Positions 1 through 11,043 are shown, counted from the stretch's first letter. The stretch is 64,000 nucleotides of DNA from Linum tenue (GCA_946122785.1 CAMGYJ010000005.1:78734547-78798546), one strand, 5' to 3'. Notes: generated from the letters alone by a model not told the origin. Numbers and translations: made by a program.

Positions 1-406
1 ACTTCCATGACTCTTTCCAATATCCCATGATCTCCTTCACATTATCGCTACATCGTAACTTCTTAAACTCAACAACGATCGCTTCTCTCAGTATTCCTTC
101 AAGATACCCTTTTTAGGGTCCCCTTCCAATCCCTCAGCAGCTGCCCGCACAGTTCTCTTAACTTGCTGCGAATATGTGGAGGAATTTCGCCAGACGAGTT
201 TCTTCCTCCAAAAGGGTCAAATTCCCTTCAAGCAGTGCTTCCCCGTGATCAGATATGCGACAGCCTCCTTATCTCGCTCTCGGTGGCGGCGACAATTGGA
301 AAAGCAGTTCCCGAATTGCCAGGAAGTGGCATTTTGGAGCGGGAGGTGATCTTGATCAGGTGAGCTAACTCTAGTCTCTGTTTTATTCTCAAGATCGAGA
401 AAAGAT
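1..406 (+). other. 5' flank and probable 5' UTR of the INTS3-like gene
   Basis: No convincing protein is encoded here. The stretch leads directly into the ATG at 407 and is probably promoter and 5' UTR. A GT at 360-361 and an AG ending at 393 would give a 34-nt intron, too short for a plant intron, so I do not annotate one. Confidence 0.4.
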
Positions 407-1903
407 ATGGAATCAAAGCTGCTGAATGTTGGTACCCATGAAGCGGGAAACGAGTTTGAGTCTTCACTAAGGCAAGCTTTCATGGAACTTGAACCCAGAT
501 TAAGGCCCCCATTTTCTATAGCAATCCCAACCCCGCAGGAGTATTCCCAACTCAATCATGCTCTTCTTTACGGGGTCCTAACTGAACCACAGTTTGCCAA
601 GATTCATGTTAAGCATCTTCATGGCTTGGTCTCCGATGGGTATGCCCTTTTTGTTAGTTTGACTCTTAGGGTTGTGCTTGAGTTGTACAACAAGCTAGTT
701 GATTCTGTGAAGCAGCAGTTGATTTGGGCTGTTAACGAAATCGTTGGTGTTTTCGGGGTTGGGTTTGATGGTTTGCTGGTGGGTTTGTTGAGGCACACTG
801 TCGGCTGTGATTATACTGATAGGGGTTTATGGTTGTGTTTTGAGCTTATTAATCTGTTATTGACAAACTTCATCTCTTTACTGGAACAAGAGCCCTCTGT
901 GTTGACAAGTGCATTGTATGTGTATCTTCGATTGTTAGCCGATCATTGTAGAGTATCAGGCAATGTCCGAGTGGACTTCTTGAAGAAATTGGAGATTGAG
1001 TTCTGTGTGAAGATGTTGAGGGAGCAGTTTCATTTGAGTATGAAGATTGGGAGGGACCTAGTTAGGCTGCTTCAGGATTTGGTTCATGTCCCAGAGTTTC
1101 GCAATATATGGAAGGATTTAGTTCTGGATCCAACTACATTTGGAACTGAGGGGTTTTCAGATGTTGGACAACTGTACTCTACTAGGACCTCAAGTAGGTA
1201 CTTCTTGCTTCGAGTCACCCCAGAAATGGAGCTTCAATTGAGGTTCTTACTTGTTCATGTCAAGTTTAGGCATCTGAAGCGTTACCAAACGTGGTTTGCC
1301 AAGAAGTTCCTGTTTGAGCCGGAGAGGGAGACTCTTATAGTTGACATGATTCGTTTCATATGCTGTGCTCATCATCCATCTAACGAAATTATTCACTCTG
1401 ATAGTGTACCTAGATGGGCAATTATAGGTTGGTTGCTAAGTAGTTTTAGAAAGAAGTATGTTGAAGCCAATGCAAAGTTGGCATTATTTTATGACTGGCT
1501 TTACTTTGATGAAAGAATGGACAACATAATGAATATTGAGCCGGCAATGCTTCTGATGGTGTGTTCCATGCCACAGTATGTCGGCATGACCCAATCCCTT
1601 CTGGAGTTTTTGTTGCTTCTTGTGGACAACTATGACCAGATGCGTTCTTATACAGTTGCTAATGGTGTGTCGTTAGCCTTCAACAGTCTTGTCACTAAAG
1701 GGGTTATAAACAATGTGGATACTCTGACATCATGTGACGCCCTTTCGCCTTTTCTGAAAGAGAGACTGAAGAAGTTATTGTCAAGCACGAATGAGACACT
1801 CCCTCATCAGTTATGTCCAAGCCGCCTGCCTCACTGTTCTGCAGATGCTTCACATTTGGAGACTCCTGCTTCAAACCCAAAACATGAACCTGCAGGTGCT
1901 TGA
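407..1903 (+). CDS. INTS3: Integrator complex subunit 3 (INTS3) homolog, intact single exon
   Basis: Uninterrupted frame of 498 residues. INTS3 belongs to the nuclear Integrator complex, which binds RNA polymerase II and processes snRNA and other transcripts; in animals it is also part of the SOSS single-strand-DNA-binding complex. The protein is almost entirely alpha-helical, Leu/Phe rich, with no signal peptide or membrane segment. Recognisable family stretches include RPPFSIAIPTPQEYSQLNHA near residue 35, the VPEFRNIWKDL segment near 225 and the RYQTWFAKKFL segment near 295. It covers only about the N-terminal half of the animal protein, which as I recall is normal for plants (the Arabidopsis homolog is an embryo-lethal EMB gene, EMB2739 from memory). 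The last ~30 residues are low-complexity and not obviously conserved. The start at 407 is the first in-frame ATG before the conserved region. Family assignment is by memory of the family, not by search. Confidence 0.85.
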   Translation: MESKLLNVGTHEAGNEFESSLRQAFMELEPRLRPPFSIAIPTPQEYSQLNHALLYGVLTEPQFAKIHVKHLHGLVSDGYALFVSLTLRVVLELYNKLVDSVKQQLIWAVNEIVGVFGVGFDGLLVGLLRHTVGCDYTDRGLWLCFELINLLLTNFISLLEQEPSVLTSALYVYLRLLADHCRVSGNVRVDFLKKLEIEFCVKMLREQFHLSMKIGRDLVRLLQDLVHVPEFRNIWKDLVLDPTTFGTEGFSDVGQLYSTRTSSRYFLLRVTPEMELQLRFLLVHVKFRHLKRYQTWFAKKFLFEPERETLIVDMIRFICCAHHPSNEIIHSDSVPRWAIIGWLLSSFRKKYVEANAKLALFYDWLYFDERMDNIMNIEPAMLLMVCSMPQYVGMTQSLLEFLLLLVDNYDQMRSYTVANGVSLAFNSLVTKGVINNVDTLTSCDALSPFLKERLKKLLSSTNETLPHQLCPSRLPHCSADASHLETPASNPKHEPAGA

Positions 1904-2451
1904 CAACTAATATGTGTTGTAAGACTTGCACAATTTCTCAAGAAGGGTTGCCTATCTGTCAAAAACTTACACATGTATATTTGTCTTATAAAATCAATCA
2001 ATGGCAAAGGATGCTGTTTTAACTTTTATGGAATCAACAGAATGGGCAAAGGATGCTGCAGTTTTTCCAGTGCACTACCCTATCCCTCAATTGTAAAGCA
2101 TCAATGATGTTGAAAGATGAAAGCAGCTCACTCTGGATTCTGTGTCCTTTGCCAATGGTCTGAACCCCTTGGGTTTGTTACTCTTGGGTTAAATGGGATT
2201 CAGAAGAACCATTACAATGGACAAAGCTTCTGGCGAGCTTGATCGATCAGTACAAGATTAGGTAGTGAAGCTGGAGCGAGTTTTGCTTCATAATGAAGGC
2301 AGTAAATGAGAATTCAGTCCTTTTTCCCAGTTTTTGGAACAGACACAATTATTAACATGAAATGGATCGATAATTCTGTTGCCTCTAAAGCAATTCACAA
2401 AGCAACACAGATGAATAAAAGATGGACAAATTATCACTCCAAAGACATACC
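1904..2451 (+). other. 3' flank of the INTS3-like gene, no gene seen
   Basis: AT-rich sequence with no long open frame, probably 3' UTR and intergenic DNA. The phrase ggcaaaggatgctg occurs twice (near 2002 and 2045), a small local duplication. Confidence 0.4.
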
Positions 2452-2714
2452 GTTTGCTTGTTGTATTTGAAAAACGAAGGTTTTGATCATAACATGGATT
2501 TTAAAAAATTTGGGTTTTGTGATGGAATGGTCCATTATGGATTTGAAATTTTTTGTTGTTTGCTTGTTGAATTTGACGATAGATTTGGTTGAATTATATC
2601 GTGGATACATAACAGATTTTACACTATTTATGAATTTGGTCCAAATCTCACCTATAAACTAGATTTTTACAAATTCATGAGACGCAAGTATTTTCTAAAA
2701 ATAGTCAAGCAAAC
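2452..2714. mobile_element. Candidate MITE with GTTTGCTTG terminal inverted repeats
   Basis: The 9-bp end GTTTGCTTG (2452-2460) is repeated inverted as CAAGCAAAC (2706-2714). The similarity continues inward imperfectly (TATTT..AAAA on both sides). The interior is AT-rich and noncoding. I could not find a clean target-site duplication, so the superfamily is unassigned. Confidence 0.35.
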
Positions 2715-2825
2715 CCAATTGGCTGAAAACTGACAATTTTATTGAAATGCAAAAACAGAACCTTAAATACAAACTCAATCTACTAAGAAAACTCTAAATC
2801 CGGCTCCACTAATCATCTACCTTGG

Positions 2826-4204
2826 GGTGAAATGTTGAGGGATATCCTACAAATCTATGAGAAAGCGTCAGGGCAGCAAGTCAATTTGACTAAATCAGAA
2901 TTGTCTTTCAGCACAAATGTTTCAGAAGCGAATCGAAAGAAAATGGCAGAGATCCTGGGAATGAAAAATGTCATGTATCATGACAAGTACTTGGGACTTC
3001 CTACAGTGATTGACAGAGCTAAAAAGGCTGTATTCTCTCAGCTTATAGATAGAGTGCGGAATAAGATCAACCTGTGGAAAGGGAAACTTCTTTCAAATGC
3101 TGCTAAAGAAATTCTTATTAAAGCAGTGTCACAAGCTCAAACACTCTATGCTATGTCTGTTTTCCTAATCCCTCAAGAAGTAATTCAGGAGATTCAGAGT
3201 ATGATAGCTAGCTTCTGGTGGGGAAAGAAAAGGGAAGAAAAGAGGACTCACTGGATGAGTTGGGAGAAACTATGTCGACCTAAATATGAGGGTGGTATGG
3301 GTTGTAGGAACCTCCAGGGTTTCAACATTGCTTTGCTGGGACGGCAGGTCTGGAATTTACTCCAAAATCCTAACACATTAGTGGGGAGAGTACTCAAAGC
3401 TTAATATCATTCCCATTGTGATATCCTGGAAGCTGAGGTTGGTTCTAACCCAAGCTACATTTAGAGGAGCCTGATGCAAGCTCAAAGCCTGGTCAGAGAG
3501 GGTACGAGATGGAGGATAGGAGATGGAGAGAGTGTGAGAATATGGTGGGATCGATGGATTCCAACAGCTGATGATTACCGAGTTCAGACACAAGTAGCTG
3601 GATTGGGAATTACAGAAAGGGTATCGAAATTAATTGATCAGGATACTCGATCTTGGAAAAGCAATCTTTTGGAAGCAAACTTCCGGCTTGAAGATCGAGA
3701 CCGGATCAAACAAATTCCAATCTCTATTCGGCCCAGGCCAGATGTTCGAATTTGGACTAAGGAGAAAACTAGGAATTATTCAGTTCGTTCTGGATACAGA
3801 GAATGGAGGAGAAGACACTTGAGTGACCAGATTGAAAGCTATGTTCCCATTGATTGGAAAAAACTCTGGATGCTCCAATCACCTCCTAAGGTTCGGGTTT
3901 TTGTATGGAGATGGGGCAGTAACTTCCTTCCTACAGGGGCAAATCTCAGCAGGAGAATCCTAGAGGCACATGATGAATGCCCCTTTTGTGGATTGGTGGA
4001 AACTCAAGAACACATAACGAGGGATTGTGACTGGGTAGGGCGAGTCTGGAGGCCAAGCTATTTGGCGAGGTATTTCCTAATGGGGGAAGGGAAGAATTGC
4101 GAGGAGTGGCTCTGCAATCTAATCGAGGGTACGAACGAGGAGGAGCTTACTGCGGTTCTAATTACCCTATGGTTTCTCTAGAAAGAGAGAAACAACCACC
4201 TATT
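2826..4204 (+). pseudogene. LINE-1, left part: reverse transcriptase C-terminus and zinc-binding RT domain
   Basis: Plant L1-type LINE ORF2 in pieces. 2832-3404 encodes the end of the reverse transcriptase and its thumb-like region (motifs HDKYLGLP, LLSNAAKEILIKAV, SFWWG, KYEGGMGCRNL). 3474-4181 continues with the GESVRIWWDRWIP segment and the zf-RVT domain (PPKVRVFVWRW, CPFCG, HITRDC). The element is 5'-truncated: no endonuclease and no FADD catalytic motif remain. Stops lie at 3405 and 4179-4181. The frame runs into a gypsy insertion at 4205 and resumes at 9083 in the RNase H domain. Confidence 0.85.
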
Positions 4205-4485
4205 TGATGCAGCGCGCGCGACGGAAGAAGGTCAAATCAAAACTCGTTGATTCACAAGAATAGCCGAGAGTGATTTTTGCGAGGAAAACCTCTTTTGTTC
4301 TTTTATTCAATATCAAAACTGCCGAACAAAGGACTACAAGCCGATATACTTATAGCTAAGATACTGAAACCTAATCCGACTAGAGCTAGGAAAGAAAATT
4401 ACTGCTAAGGTCACAAATAACATAAAAGAAACAAAAAATTGGTGTTCAAGACCACTAAGGCCGCGCGGCACAGGATGCCACATCA
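4205..4485 (-). repeat. 3' LTR of the CRM-like element
   Basis: 281 bp, TGATGC to CACATCA in plus-strand reading. On the minus strand the polypurine tract GGGGGAA (4486-4492) sits directly in front of it. The first bases of the LTR are still coding: the integrase frame continues about 10 codons into it before its stop. Confidence 0.93.
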
Positions 4486-5852
4486 TTCCCCCGGGGATAG
4501 AAAAGATTCGACCGCGAATCCACATCGTCCTCATCTGAGGACGAATCCGCCACGACAGGAACAAGGTGCTTCACATTAAAGGTGTCGGACGTACGAACAT
4601 GGCTCGAAAGTCGCAGGCGATACGCATTCGGATTAATCTTCTCCACAATTTCAACAGGACCAATCTTCTTCGCGGCGACCTTGCTATACTCACGGGCGGG
4701 GAAGTGATCCTTGGTGAGGATAGCCCAAACAAAGTCACCAACGTCAAACTCCACAGCGCGGCGGTGCTGATCGGCACGAGTCTTGTATGCTGCCGTGGAA
4801 GCCACTAAACGATCATGCGTAGTGGAATGAATCTGGGCCAGCTGACTCACGAACTCGACAGCTGTAGCGTGAGGACGGACCTTGCTAGGGAGGGCGAGCA
4901 GATCAAGAGGCACCCGCGGGGACAACCCATAGACAACGCGGAACGGCGGGAAGCCTGTGGAGCGATTGACCGCGTGGTTATGAGCAAAATCCGCTTGGGG
5001 AAGCTTAAGATCCCATGCTTTAGGGTGATCGCCAACCAAACTGCGTAAGAGATTCCCCAACGAACGATTAACAACCTCCACCTGCCCGTCGATCTGCGGA
5101 TGGTAAGCACTGCTAAAGTTCAGCTGCGTATTAACCATACGCCACAAACTGCGCCAGAAATGACTCACAAAACGGGTATCACGATCCGAGACAATAGACG
5201 CAGGAAGGCCGTGGAGACGGTAGACGTCCCGGAAATAGAGCTGGGCCACGGCGACCGCATCCGAGGTCTTCTTGCATGGTATAAAATGGACCATCTTGGA
5301 AAAACGATCCACGACCACAAAAATGGAGTCAGATCCACGCTGGGTGCGAGGGAGACCAAGGACGAAGTCCATACTCACATCGGACCAAGGTTGGGTAGGA
5401 ATAGGTAGAGGTCGATACAATCCGGCATTGGTGGCAGCCCCTTTCGCCAGTTGGCACGTGCGACAGCGGGCCACAAACCGACCGACCTCCTTGCGCATCG
5501 AGGGCCAAAAGTAAGAGGCTGACAGAAGCTGGAACGTACGGTCGCGGCCCACATGACCCTCATTGTGGAGTTCTTGAGTCATCTTCAGGCGTAGGCTACA
5601 AGAGGGGACGCAGAGTTGAACACCCCGAAAGAGGAACCCGCCATCCAACACAAAGTCAGTTGACTCACCGCGTTGAAGACGTTCCAAAACCTGCGAAAAA
5701 TAAGGGTCATCAACGTAAAGAGCCATGAACGAATCAAAGCCGGGCACCTGTACGCGCATCTCTGTCAGTAGCCCACTTCTCCGGCTTAATGCGTCAGCCA
5801 CGCGATTAGAAACTCCAGCCTTGTGTTTGATCACTAAAGTGAATTGCTGCAG
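4455..5852 (-). pseudogene. Integrase region of the CRM-like element
   Basis: Integrase for insertion of element cDNA into host DNA. The HHCC zinc-binding head is visible (HNEGHVGRDR then CRTCQLAK). It is followed by the catalytic core with D (SMDFVLGLP), D (SDRDTRF) and the downstream E region, then the GPxxIVEKINPNAYRLRL C-terminal module. There is no canonical chromodomain. The tail is short and acidic (SSSDEDD) and runs through the polypurine tract into the 3' LTR before stopping at 4455, a layout known from CRM elements. An in-frame stop at about 5850-5852 separates it from the RNase H domain upstream, so the polyprotein is broken here. Confidence 0.88.
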
Positions 5853-7703
5853 TTACGAAATCCAGGATGCATGAAGATGAGAAATCTTGTCTTGGCTGCC
5901 CAGGTGTTTGAGAGAATCATGGTCGGTGTAGAGGACGAACTCGCGGTGGAACAAATAGTGGCGCCAATGTTTAATGGCTTGCACCACTGCATAGAACTCG
6001 ACGTCATACGTGCTGAAACGAAGCTTGGCACCAGACAACTTCGCGCTGAAGTAGGCAACGGGGCGGCCGGATTGACTGAGGACAGCACCGATGTCGGTCT
6101 TCGAAGCGTCACAATGGAGCTCAAAAGGCTGGGTGAAATCAGGAAGCAGCAATATGGGGGCGGAGACAAGCCGCGCCTTGATCTCCAGAAATGCAGCCTC
6201 CGCGTCAGGGGGCCAGGAGAATTTCAAACCTCGTATGCAATCCGTAAGGGGCGCCATGACCCCGCTGAAGTAAGGGATGAAACGACGGTAAAAAGATGCT
6301 AGTCCATGGAAGCTGCGTACCTCGGTAACGGACGATGGACGGGGCCATTGCTCTATCGCGCGAACCATACTCGGATCAACCTGGAGGCCATCCCGCGAGA
6401 CCACATAGCCAAGGAATTGGATCGACGGCGAGAGAAAAGCACATTTGGCAGTCGCCTCGTAGAACTTCTCCCGGCGGAGGACCAACAACACATTCCGCAA
6501 GTGGTCTAGATGGGCCAGCTCATTGTCGCTATAAATCAAGATATCATCAAAATAGACGACCACGCAGTGTCCAATAAACGTCCAAAGTACCTGGTTCATC
6601 ACCCGAAGGGCATAACCAGCCATTCAAATAAGCCTTTCCCGAGTTTTGAAGGCAGTTTTCCACTCGTCACCCGCGCGAATACGAATTTGATGATAGCCGC
6701 TCTTAAGGTCCAATTTGCTAAAGACAGTAGCGCCTCCCAGTTGATCAAGCAAGTCATCCAACCGGTGAATGGGAAAACGATAGCGCATAGTAATCTTGTT
6801 AATGGCCCGACTATCAACACACATACGCCACGACCCATCCTTCTTAGGTGTTAACAGAGCGGGGACGACACAAGGGCTGAGACTCTCGTGCACATGGCCC
6901 TTGGCGAGGAGTTCCTCGACCTGCCTGCGGAGCTCTTCATGCTCCTGGGGGCTCATACGGTAATGAGGTCGATTGGGAAGGATGGCCCCCGGGACGAGGT
7001 CAATATGATGTTGTATATCCCGTAATGGAGGTAAATCATTAGGCAGGGCTTCTGGAAATACGTCGGCAAACTCTTGTAACAGTGGTCGCATGCGATCGGG
7101 AATGGGGAAGTCCTTGATCCCTTGCCGCAGCGAGCAACAGACAAGGAAGACCACTCCCGGTTCCTCCATAGCGGCCTGGAACGGCCCCCTAGACAAAAGG
7201 GTAGTGGGGGAAGAAGCTGGAGTGGGAGCAGCAGTTGTCGCCTTGGGTTTGGAAGGAATGAGGATGATTTTTGTTCCCCGAAAGAGGAAGGTGTACGTGT
7301 TGGCACGCCCGTCATGATAAACTGAGTTATCATATTGCCATGGTCGACCCAGGAGGAGATGGCATGCGTCCATAGGGACCACATCACAGTAGGCCGTATC
7401 GCAGTACGTAGAGCCGACAGAGAAGTTGACCAAAACACGCTTAGAGACAGTAACATCAGTACCCTGGCTAACCCAGGAAAGGCGATACGGCTTGGGGTGT
7501 GGCTCCGTCGTGAGCCCCAGTTTAGACACCGCCACCTCCGAGATCACGTTCTCACAACTGCCCGCGTCGATGATGAAAGAACACACCTTGCCGCCGATGG
7601 TGCAGGTTGAGTGAAACAAGTTATTGCGCAACCACTCAGTGTCGGGTAGACGCGGGGTTAGGCAGGAGCGACGCAGCACTAGTAGAGGGCCAATGTCCCC
7701 CAC
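5853..7703 (-). pseudogene. Protease, reverse transcriptase and RNase H region of the CRM-like element
   Basis: Two open pieces of one polyprotein. 6624-7703 carries the aspartic protease (active-site triad D-A-G in SFIIDAGSCENVIS, where most relatives have D-G-G or D-S-G) and the first half of the RT (VPALLTPKKDGSWRMCVDSR, FSKLDLKSGYHQIRI). 5853-6623 carries the second RT half with the catalytic YFDDILIYS, then RNase H (PFELHCDASKTDIGAVLSQ, YTDHDSLKHL). At about 6600-6640 the frame shifts and a short conserved stretch is missing between the two halves, which would inactivate the polymerase. Confidence 0.9.
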
Positions 7704-8765
7704 AACGCGTTCCTCAGAATCATCGTCGTCGTAGATTGGGTGGGCATCGCGAAGGTCCTCTTGCCCAACCTCCTCTGCTTCTATGAAAAGTCCCCGAGTG
7801 TTAGGATTCGGGTTGCGACACTCCGATTGGCGATGACTAGTCTCCCCGAAGTTAAAACGGCGAAGCCCTCCTAGGCGGCCTGGTTGGGTGCTCGCCGAGT
7901 TGCGGAATGGTGGAGGGGGAGCTGCCTCCCTTACCGGGTGTGAGGCTGGAGCGGAGCCGCTAGGGATGCTCGCCGGTTACCTGAAGGAGGGTGTGTTTCG
8001 TCGGGCGAGCTGTTTCTCGGCCTGGGATGCCCGCTGGTGCGCCTCGGCCACGTTCACCGGATCGAACATATTGAGCACGTCTTGAAATTGGAGGCGCAGC
8101 CCACCAATGTAGCGTGACACCAGCTGAAGGGGAGACTCGTTAGAATTCACGCGTGCTAGCAGAGAGTAGAACTCAGCAGAGTATTCCTCAACAGTACGAG
8201 GGCCCTGGCGAAGATTCTGAAACCGTTGATATAATTCACGATCAAAATTGTAGGGTAAGAACGCCGCCCTGATATGTTTTTTGAACTTATTCCAGTCAGA
8301 AACTTTCTCCTTGCCTTGCGGCACACGAGTCTGCTTCAACTGCTACCACCAAGCTTGTGCGCGTCCATGCAACCGAATCGTGACAAGGGAAACCCTGCGG
8401 TTCACGGGAACCTCCTTAAAGTCCAGGATTTCTTCTACTTGCGAGAGCCAATCGACAAACTCTTCTGGCTTAAGAGTGCCATCAAACGGGGGAATTTCCA
8501 CCCTAAAACCCTGCTCCCAATGATTGTTAGGGAGATCGGGTGAACGATTTGGGAGAGCCACAAAAGGGTTTTAGTCCACTATGGAAACGAAATGATACTA
8601 ACGCTGTAGGACTTCATTCATTCGCTGCGTCAATACCTCCACCTGCCGCCGCAAGTCGTCGTTGTCACGGCGAACCTCAGCGTGCTCACGCCGCAGCTCA
8701 GCAAAATCGTCATCCTCGCCATCACGATCACGGCCAGCAGGGCGCGCCTGTCTCCGTGGCGGCAT
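7704..8765 (-). pseudogene. Gag region of the CRM-like element
   Basis: The start at 8765 gives an Arg-rich N-terminus (MPPRRQARPAGRDRDGEDDD) and a short coiled coil (AELRREHAEVRRDNDDLRRQ). The retrotransposon-gag core follows: FRVEIPPFDGTLKPEEFVDW, RLHGRAQAWW, AAFLPYNFDRELYQRFQNLR, VSRYIGGL. Stops interrupt it after LQR (8595-8597), a few codons later, and after AWW (8340-8342). At 7816-7860 a zinc knuckle is recognisable, but its first two cysteines are Arg and Phe (RFNFGETSHRQSEC), so it could not bind zinc normally. Confidence 0.85.
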
Positions 8766-8781
8766 CCCTGAAGAACGACCA

Positions 8782-8794
8782 GGCTCTGATACCA
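8782..8794 (-). promoter_or_regulatory. Primer-binding site (initiator tRNA-Met type) of the CRM-like element
   Basis: The minus strand reads TGGTATCAGAGCC three bases after the 5' LTR end. This is the standard complement of the 3' end of initiator tRNA-Met used by plant LTR elements to prime minus-strand cDNA. Confidence 0.92.
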
Positions 8795-8797
8795 ATC

Positions 8798-9077
8798 TGA
8801 TGCAGCGCGCGCGGCGGAAGAAGGTTAAATCAAAACTCGTTGATTCACAAGAATAGCCGAGAGTGATTTTTGCGAGGAAAACCTCTTTTGTTCTTTTATT
8901 CAATATCAAAACTGCCGAACAAAGGACTACAAGCCGATATACTTATAGCTAAGATACTGAAACCTAATCCGACTAGAGCTAGGAAAGAAAATTACTGCTA
9001 AGGTCCCAAATAAAATAAAAGAACAAAAAATTGGTGTTTAAGACCACTAAGGCCGCGCGGCACAGGATGCCGCATCA
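8798..9077 (-). repeat. 5' LTR of the CRM-like element
   Basis: 280 bp, nearly identical to 4205-4485. Transcription of the element would start inside this copy on the minus strand. Confidence 0.93.
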
Positions 9078-9690
9078 CTATTCAATAACGCAAAGCTGGA
9101 AGAGTGGGAGGTGGTGATGAGATCTCAGAATTACCTGGAGGAGTATCAGCAGATGCAGTCCCAAGGAGCAAAACCTCCTCCTTCGTCGATGAACACGGAT
9201 GCGACAATTTTGGGGGCGGAAGGAACTGGGTATGGGATGGTGATCAGAAATAGAAATGGGGGTTTTCATATGGCGGCAGTGCATCGCACGAGGACGAAGT
9301 GGCCGCCGGAATTGGCAGAAGCTCTCGCCCTTCTATGGGGTTTGAGATTAGCCAGAGCTCACCAATTTTTGTGTTTGCTCATGGAAACGGATTGTAAATA
9401 GGTGATTCAGAAGCTGGATCAAAGGGAATCAACGACATGGGAGGTTGGGGGGCTTTGTGATGAAATCCTGGAGCTGGCTGAAGAAGAAGGAAATGTGCGA
9501 TGGAGGTTCTCGGAGAGGAAAGGGAACGAATGTGCTCGTCTGATGGCTCGAGTTCGATGTCGACCGGAGGAAACAGAGATTTGGTTCAACCGTCCTCCCA
9601 TTATTTTAGTACCTCAATTATCAAAAGATGGCATTGTAATCCGTGAACTTATTTAATTTTTCAATACAGGCTAGTTATAAAAAAAATTAA
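9078..9690 (+). pseudogene. LINE-1, right part: RNase H domain and 3' end
   Basis: Continuation of LINE-1 after the gypsy insertion. When the insert and one CTATT copy are removed, the frame reads straight through from KERNNHLF to NNAKLEEWEVV. The RNase H fold is visible: GYGMVIRNRNGGF, ALALLWGLRLA, METDCK (catalytic E and D), with a stop after DCK at about 9400, then WRFSERKGNECA. An A-rich stretch near 9678-9690 is the probable poly(A) end. Confidence 0.8.
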
Positions 9691-10227
9691 TAATCCTTTA
9701 CCTGTACTCCTGATTTCCAGCAACCCACTAACAACTAGCTCTAACCTATTGTTGGGACTTTTAGGGACGAGGGTACACGTACGATAGCCCGATACCGGGT
9801 GACCAGGATTATGATAGAGTCGTGAACTACGTTCACTTTCTGAAAAGAATATGTCCACCCTCTACAAAGCCTTGGGTTACAGGAAATTTCTCCCGAGGAA
9901 CTATCACCACTTTAGGTTCTAGGCTCAAGAACTCTAAAGTATACTTAGAAGTTTTAGTAGGAAGAAGAGGAATCTTTGATGTTATATATCACTACCATCT
10001 TCCACATGCCTCATATTTATACTCATGGAATTGGTCTCATTTCTTCATGACCGAAGCAAAGCATTGCTTCATGAAGTCACGCACCAATCCATTTATTTCA
10101 TGGCAAATTAACTGCCAACATTTACAATTAGTTTGAAACATTGCAATGGCATAAACTGCCACCCATTTCCATTTTAATGAAACGTTAAACCACATTCCAT
10201 TTCAAATGAATGAGTTTGTCCATTTAA
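9691..10227. other. Intergenic spacer between LINE-1 and LINE-2
   Basis: No gene recognised. A short open frame at 9822-10136 has no familiar motif and is not supported as a gene. Confidence 0.4.
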
Positions 10228-11043
10228 ATGCATGGCAAAGGACATGTCCTTTCAGCCAAATGGACGTTCTTTAACTGTATTTGCACCCAAGTTAATGAAA
10301 GTGATTTTTCTTATGTGGTGGTTTCTGTTTACATTAGCTGTAATTCAACAATAAGAGCCACTCAGTTAGCTCAGTTGCAGCAAATTTGTGCTACCATCCA
10401 GCTCCCCTACGTGGTCATAGGTGATTTTAACACTACTCTTCATGAGAGTGAAAAGGATGGGGGGAATGCCTGGAGTTTATCGCAAGCTCTTAGCCTTCGT
10501 GAATTCATTCAGGACCTTGGTCTCCATGACCCTGGGTACCAGGGGGATCAATTCACCTAGACCAATAAACGGATGGGCGTTACATGTATTCGTGAGAGGC
10601 TGGACCGAGCGTTATGCTCTCATAATTAGATTGAGCGTTACCCGGATACGCTGGTCAAGCACTTCACAGACCAAGGGTCTGATCATCGAGCCCTTCTTCT
10701 CGCTGATAAACCGTACACCCGGCACACTCGCCCCTTGTTCCGATTTGATGCTCGATGGGCAGAAAATCCGGAGGTCTGGGCGATGGTGAACTATGTCTGG
10801 CAAGAAGAAATTCATGGGACTCCGATGTTCCATCTCTGGGAACGTTTGAAAAAGCTCCGACATCTTCTTTATGATTGGAGTAGGGCGGGTACTACGAACT
10901 CCCTGTGCAACATTTATACTCTCCAAGCCGAAATTGAGCGGATTAAGCTGATACATCCTATTGACGGGGATGAGGTTCGCACTCTGGAGTTGGAGCTGAC
11001 TCGGCAATGGGAGGCAGAGGAGATTTATTGGCAACAGAAGTCT
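10228..11043 (+). pseudogene. LINE-2, left part: AP-type endonuclease
   Basis: Start of ORF2 of a second L1-type LINE. The APE endonuclease shows LPYVVIGDFN (metal and catalytic site) near 10405-10437, CIRERLDRAL and the terminal GSDHRALLL. The linker FRFDARWAENPEVWAMV and the region before the RT follow. An in-frame TAG (10558-10560) and a frame change break it. It stops at a solo-LTR insertion (TSD AGTCT at 11039-11043) and resumes at 15175. Confidence 0.85.

Larger units (their letters stand above)
4205..9077 (-). mobile_element. CRM-like Ty3/gypsy retrotransposon, complete but coding-defective, inserted in LINE-1
   Basis: Full element on the minus strand, bounded by LTRs of 281 and 280 bp that start TGATGC and end GCATCA (CACATCA in one copy). 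The 5-bp target-site duplication CTATT is at 4200-4204 and 9078-9082. By eye the LTRs differ by 6 substitutions and 1 indel (about 2%), so the insertion is fairly recent; at a commonly used plant rate of 1.3e-8 per site per year that is somewhat under 1 million years (inference). The order on the minus strand is LTR, PBS for initiator tRNA-Met, gag, protease, RT, RNase H, integrase, PPT, LTR. The gag and integrase tail resemble the CRM chromovirus clade. Confidence 0.93.

Noticed and set aside
360..393. Possible intron in the INTS3-like 5' UTR (GT..AG)
   Set aside because: 34 nt is well below the minimum plant intron length.
4566..8800. Many plus-strand frames opposite the gypsy element
   Set aside because: They are shadows of the minus-strand gag-pol frames, with no family similarity of their own.
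9822..10136. Possible organelle-derived insertion
   Set aside because: The 104-codon frame has no motif I can tie to a plastid or mitochondrial gene.
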